Origin: Branchipolynoe longqiensis
Lineage: Eukaryota > Annelida > Polychaeta > Phyllodocida > Polynoidae
Direction: 5' to 3'
DNA length: 64,000 bases
Assembly: GCA_030323885.1 (NCBI GenBank)
Contig: CM059199.1
Span: 3,183,923-3,247,922 of the forward strand
The number at the start of each line of letters is the position of its first letter. The stretch's first letter is position 1. Below are positions 61,041 through 64,000 of this stretch, piece by piece. The position numbers and the translations under genes are program-made. The notes below the pieces were generated by a model. That model was not told the DNA's origin. It saw only the letters and a list, made by a program, of their open reading frames with translations, and ran no database searches.

Positions 61041-61612
61041 GGCAAGATGAGGAAGGGTGGGTGGGTGGGTGGATGGCGGGGCGGTGGTGGTACTGGTGGT
61101 GTGAGTGGTGGAGGTGGTGGTGGTGGTGTATGACTATGAGGGGTGGGTGGGTGGGTGGATGGTGGGGCAGTGGTGGTACTGGTGGTGTGAGTGGTGGTGG
61201 TGGTGGGGGTGGATGGCGGGGCGATGGTGGTAGTGATGGTGTGAGTGGTGGAGGTGGTGGTGGTGTATGACTATGAAGGGTGGGTGCATGGGGGGATGGC
61301 GGGGCGGTGGTGGTAATGGTGGTGTGAGTGGTGGTGGTGGTGGTGTATGACTATGAAGGGTGGGTGGGTGGGTGGATGGCGGGGCGGTGGTGGTACTGGT
61401 GGTGTGAGTGGTGGAGGTGGTGGTGGTGTATGACTATGAAGGGTGGGTGGGTGGGTGGATGGTGGGGCGGTGGTGGTAATGGTGGTGTGAGTGGTGGAGG
61501 TGGTGGTGGTGTATGACTATGAAGGGTGGGTGGGTGGATGGCGGGGCGGTGGTGGTAATCGTGGTGTGAGTGGTGGTGGTGGTGGTGGTGGTGGTGGTGT
61601 ATGAGGGGTGGA
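61041..61612. repeat. ~82-bp GGTGG-rich minisatellite, about 7 units
   Basis: gtatgactatgaagggtggg recurs at about 61262, 61345, 61427 and 61509, with related starts near 61045 and 61127. Units contain gatggcggggcggtggtggt and ggtgtgagtggtgg. Confidence 0.9.
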
Positions 61613-61615
61613 GTA

Positions 61616-61940
61616 GGTTGGTTGGTTGTTGGAGTTTTAAGTCCTGCCAATATCTAAGTTCACATCAGGACAGGTACTGTCTTGTGACAGTGCACACTCA
61701 TGGTGACTTCATAGTGCAGCCCTACAGGGAAATTATGAATCAAGCCATGAGCACCATGACCTGATATGCCACTCAGTAACATTATCCTGACACTGAGCTA
61801 ACCGTCCTTGTCCTATCCTATTAATGCCGAGTGCCAGGCTAGGAAGCAACAAGTATCAATTGGTTTGACTCGACTGGGAATCAAAACTTCCGATCTCCCG
61901 TACGGGAGGGCTGCTCTCTACCGATTCACCCACCAAACGT
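61616..61940 (-). mobile_element. SINE-A
   Basis: ggttggttgttggagtttta, body, head gactcgactgggaatcaaaa and gggctgctctctaccgattc. Confidence 0.85.
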
Positions 61941-61974
61941 ACGATGAGTGGGTTGTTGTTGATGGTGGTGGTGG

Positions 61975-62100
61975 TGGTGGTGGTGGTTGGAGTTTTTCTT
62001 CCTGGCCACACCTAAAGGTCATATCAGGACCGGCACCGACTTGTGACAGAGCGTACTCCTGGTGACTTTATAGGGCTGCCCCACTGGGAAATCAGGCCGG
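61975..62100 (-). mobile_element. SINE-A, 3' half
   Basis: gtggttggagtttttcttcc, caaggtcatatc equivalent, ggtgactttatagggctgcc and gggaaatcaggccggtgg; the head half is absent. Confidence 0.8.
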
Positions 62101-62320
62101 TGGCGATGGTGTTACGGTGGAGTACAGTGGTGGTGATGATGTTGTATGTGTGTGTGTGGGGGGGGCTGAAATGTGAGGGTGGGGGTGGGGAGGACTAGGG
62201 TGATGGTGAGAGGCGGGTGGTCGGGGGGAGGGTGCGGGGAGGGGGGGGGGCGGGGAGGGGGCGAGGAGAGTCGGGGGGGGGGGGCGGTGGAATGGATGTG
62301 CCGGGCGTCCTGAGCTTTTC
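62101..62320. repeat. G-rich low-complexity tract
   Basis: ggtggtgatgatg, gtgtgtgtgtgggggggg, and GGGGAGGGGG runs to about 62285. Confidence 0.85.
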
Positions 62321-62334
62321 TTGGCCGGCGCCAT
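62290..62334 (-). CDS. Candidate N-terminal coding start on minus strand
   Basis: The minus strand reads acaaaATGGCG: A at -3 and G at +4 fit the Kozak pattern. The peptide starts MAPAKKSSGRPAHPFH, a basic, plausible N-terminus, before the frame runs into the G-rich tract and becomes Pro/His-rich. No splice donor with good score was seen before that tract. I do not assign a family. Support comes from the adjoining promoter motifs and lack of repeats in the first 45 bases. Confidence 0.3.
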
Positions 62335-62418
62335 TTTGTATGAGAAAACGCGACGCGACGACTAATTCGCCAGTTAGCGGATTGAGCCAATCAGCGGGCT
62401 TGTTTTTAGGGGCGGGCC
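62328..62418 (-). promoter_or_regulatory. Candidate promoter with YY1, NF-Y and GC boxes
   Basis: GCGCCATTTTG (62328-62338, YY1 when read in reverse as AAAATGGCGC), GAGCCAATCAGC (CCAAT at 62387-62391, NF-Y) and GGGGCGGGCC (62409-62418, Sp-type GC box) occur in 90 bases of CpG-rich unique DNA (acgcgacgcgacg). This set is typical of housekeeping-type CpG promoters in animals. On the minus strand the order GC box, CCAAT box, then YY1 at a start codon is the usual one; a plus-strand or bidirectional promoter is possible. Confidence 0.5.
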
Positions 62419-62560
62419 TCGGAGTAAATCTAACGAGGATACCTCATGTTACCCGTAACGAGCTCCTGCATTGTCCGCCGACAGAGACCGATCCAAAGTG
62501 GCCCCTTTTGTTTTTACTCTGATGGATCAGGCAGGAAAACTCTTCTTTCTGCATCAGCCC
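62419..62560. other. Unique stretch downstream of candidate promoter
   Basis: Non-repetitive, moderately GC-rich (gttacccgtaacgagctcct, gtccgccgacagagaccgat). On the plus strand an ATG at 62446 opens a frame that runs into CT-rich sequence; a real first exon in that direction cannot be excluded but no donor is convincing. Confidence 0.35.
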
Positions 62561-62754
62561 CCCCCCCCCCACCCTGCACACGCACGCACATACCCCTGCA
62601 CCCCCCCCCCCCCCGCACACAGCGCGGTCTCGGACTTACAACCCCCCCACCCCCACACCCCGCGCATATAAATGCAATTATGAAGATTTCAACAGACAAC
62701 TTTTGCTGGGTGTCATCTTTTTTGTCTGTGTGTTATTATTCCTTCTTTGTTCTT
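62561..62754. repeat. C runs with CACACG
   Basis: C10-C14 runs at 62560-62572 and 62600-62614, acacgcacgcacatac between. Confidence 0.8.
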
Positions 62755-63510
62755 ATTTCCACCCACCACCCCCCATTCTCCCCTCCCCCCACCCTTCCTG
62801 TATTTCCCTCTCCCTCTCTCTGTCTCTCCCCCTTCTCTCTCCCCTCTTCTCTTCTGTCTGTCTCCCTCTCTATCCTGCCCCAATTCTTCCTGTCTTTCCT
62901 ACCCCCTCTCTCCCCTCCGTCCCCCTCCCTCCCTCTCTCTCCCCTCTTCTCTTCTTGCTCTCTCCCCCTTTCTCTGTTCCTCTCCCTCTCTCCTGTCCCC
63001 TGTCCCCCATTCTTCCAGTCTTTCCCGCCCCCCTCTCTCTCCATTCCTTCCCTCTCTCTCCCCTCTTCACTTCTGGCTCTCTCCCTGTCTCTCTCTCTCC
63101 CTCTCTCTTTCCTGCCCCCATTCTTCCTGTCTTTCCCGCCCCTCTCCACCCCCTTCCCTCTCCCTCTCTCTACCCTCCTTCCCTCCCCCTCTCTCCATTC
63201 CTTCCCTCTCTCTCCCATCTTCTCGTCTGGCTCTCTCCCCGTCTCTCTCTCCCTCTCTCGCCTCCTTCCCTCTCCCTCTCTACCCTCCTTCCCTCTCTCC
63301 CCTCTTCTCTCTCCCCTCTTCTCTCTCCCCTCGTCTCTTCTGGCTCTCTCCCCGTCTCTCTCTCCCTCTCTCGCCTCCTTCGCTCTTCCTCTCTCCCTAT
63401 TCTCCCTTCATGTCCATTCTCTCCTCCCTCTCCATTCTCCCCCTTCTCTCTGTGTCCTCGTCCTTCCACCCCCCCCCTCTCTCACCTCCCCTCTCCCTCA
63501 CTCAACCGAA
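62755..63510. repeat. CCCTCTCTCTCC polypyrimidine tract
   Basis: About 750 bases, nearly only C and T on the plus strand. A ~110-bp higher-order pattern (cctctctctcccctcttctc ... cattcttcc-gtctttcc) repeats five or six times up to about 63200, then shorter ones. Three long Pro/Ser/Leu plus frames and Arg/Glu/Gly minus frames are by-products. Confidence 0.9.
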
Positions 63511-63539
63511 CTCACTGGCAAAATCGGAAAGTAGGCAGC

Positions 63540-63775
63540 CTTTCCCTGTAGAAATGACTTCCAAAAATTGTTATGTCTCACTATCTACTCTGGCGGTAGG
63601 CATTTCTAAGATAGAGCAAAGGCTGGTTGCCTTCATTTTAGAATATTATGACTGAGTGGAATATCAGGTCATAGTGGTGGCATACTGGTCTCCCAGTGGG
63701 GCAACACTATAAAGTCACAATGAGTGCGAACTGTATGAAGCCTGATATGACTTTCGATGTTGTGAGGATCTCTCA
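63540..63775 (+). mobile_element. SINE-A, head missing, diverged
   Basis: aatgacttccaaaaattgtt, ggcatttctaagatagagca, atattatgactgagtggaat, ccagtggggcaacactataa, agcctgatatgactttcgat. Confidence 0.7.
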
Positions 63776-64000
63776 CGCAACACCTTCATTTCTCTCTGTC
63801 TCTCACTTGCTCCTCTCTCTCCCTCTCTCCCTCCCTTCCTCTCTTGTTTGTCTCTCTTGTATATTTTTTTGTTCCACTTCCTGTTGCGTGCCTTGTGATT
63901 GCCTCGCTGTGGAAGTACCTCATTGTTATGCAAATTAACGCCGTTTCGAAATGAGTACACTCATTGTTTGCGCTATACGCTTTGCGGCGCGGTATCGGAT
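63776..64000. other. CT-rich stretch and unassigned end
   Basis: CTCTCTC words up to about 63855. ATGCAAATTA at 63928-63937 combines an octamer and a homeodomain core. The last 40 bases are CpG-bearing (gctttgcggcgcggtatcgg). Confidence 0.35.

Noticed and set aside
62446..63655. Long plus-strand Pro/Ser/Leu frames
   Set aside because: They translate a CT-rich tract in all three frames. Only the first ~30 codons lie in unique DNA.

Overview
The window looks like repeat-dense, mostly non-coding nuclear DNA from an animal, most likely a mollusc. Non-LTR retrotransposon pieces, four tRNA-headed SINE families, many short inverted-repeat (MITE-type) elements, long microsatellites and minisatellites, consensus splice signals and one 497-base N gap all point to a eukaryotic assembly. 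The mollusc call rests on a dispersed repeat (21588-21770, 38700-38890, 51425-51555) that I remember as typical of gastropod and bivalve genomes; this is recollection, not a search.

Layout. 1-2530: CA/TG-rich minisatellites split by a pogo-type MITE. 2532-7175: a SINE, a frameshifted RTE-like LINE, a second LINE 3' end, a reverse-transcriptase scrap and one plausible host exon (7084-7175, +). 7239-10331: SINEs and a 77-bp minisatellite interrupted by a LINE 3' end with a 9-bp target duplication. 10380-17770: GC-rich unique DNA, SINEs and a Tigger/pogo remnant that keeps the transposase C-terminus with a PCNA-binding-type motif. 17771-26350: MITEs and SINEs. 26925-28680: GGTGAT microsatellites and a CpG-rich patch with CTCF-like motifs. 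28801-30698: a five-level stack of nested inverted-repeat elements. 31452-31948: assembly gap. 32294-38520: LINE end, CpG-rich patches, SINEs and a 3-copy tandem of about 267 bp. 38700-43951: SINEs and MITEs. 44326-47935: a 29-bp satellite, a 206-bp tandem and a foldback element. 47940-51300: purine tract, CpG-rich patches and TG minisatellite. 51425-60621: nested SINEs, MITEs and a 50-bp tandem array. 60622-64000: minisatellites, a candidate NF-Y/GC-box/YY1 promoter (62328-62418), a 750-base pyrimidine tract and a decayed SINE.

Family names used below are local to this report. SINE-A: tRNA-like head, about 330 bp, ending in the motif ATGTTGCTAGGACGTAAAAC plus AAAC repeats. SINE-B: the same 5' half with a different 3' end. 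SINE-C: tRNA Leu/Ser-like head. SINE-D: tRNA-like module inside a ~300-bp unit. T: MITE flanked by TTAA. G and K: GC-rich hairpin MITEs flanked by TTA/TWA. P1, P2, P3: pogo/Tigger-type elements starting CAGT or CAGA. R: MITE with termini AGAGTTCAGGCGC. M: mollusc-type dispersed repeat. U: dispersed repeat of unknown class.

No complete protein-coding gene, rRNA, functional tRNA or CRISPR array is supported. Most long open frames are translations of tandem or low-complexity DNA. The host-gene evidence is limited to one splice-bounded exon, one candidate promoter with a minus-strand start codon, and several CpG-rich patches. I found no convincing new biological system; the value lies in the transposable-element record, where nested insertions let target duplications and relative ages be read directly.
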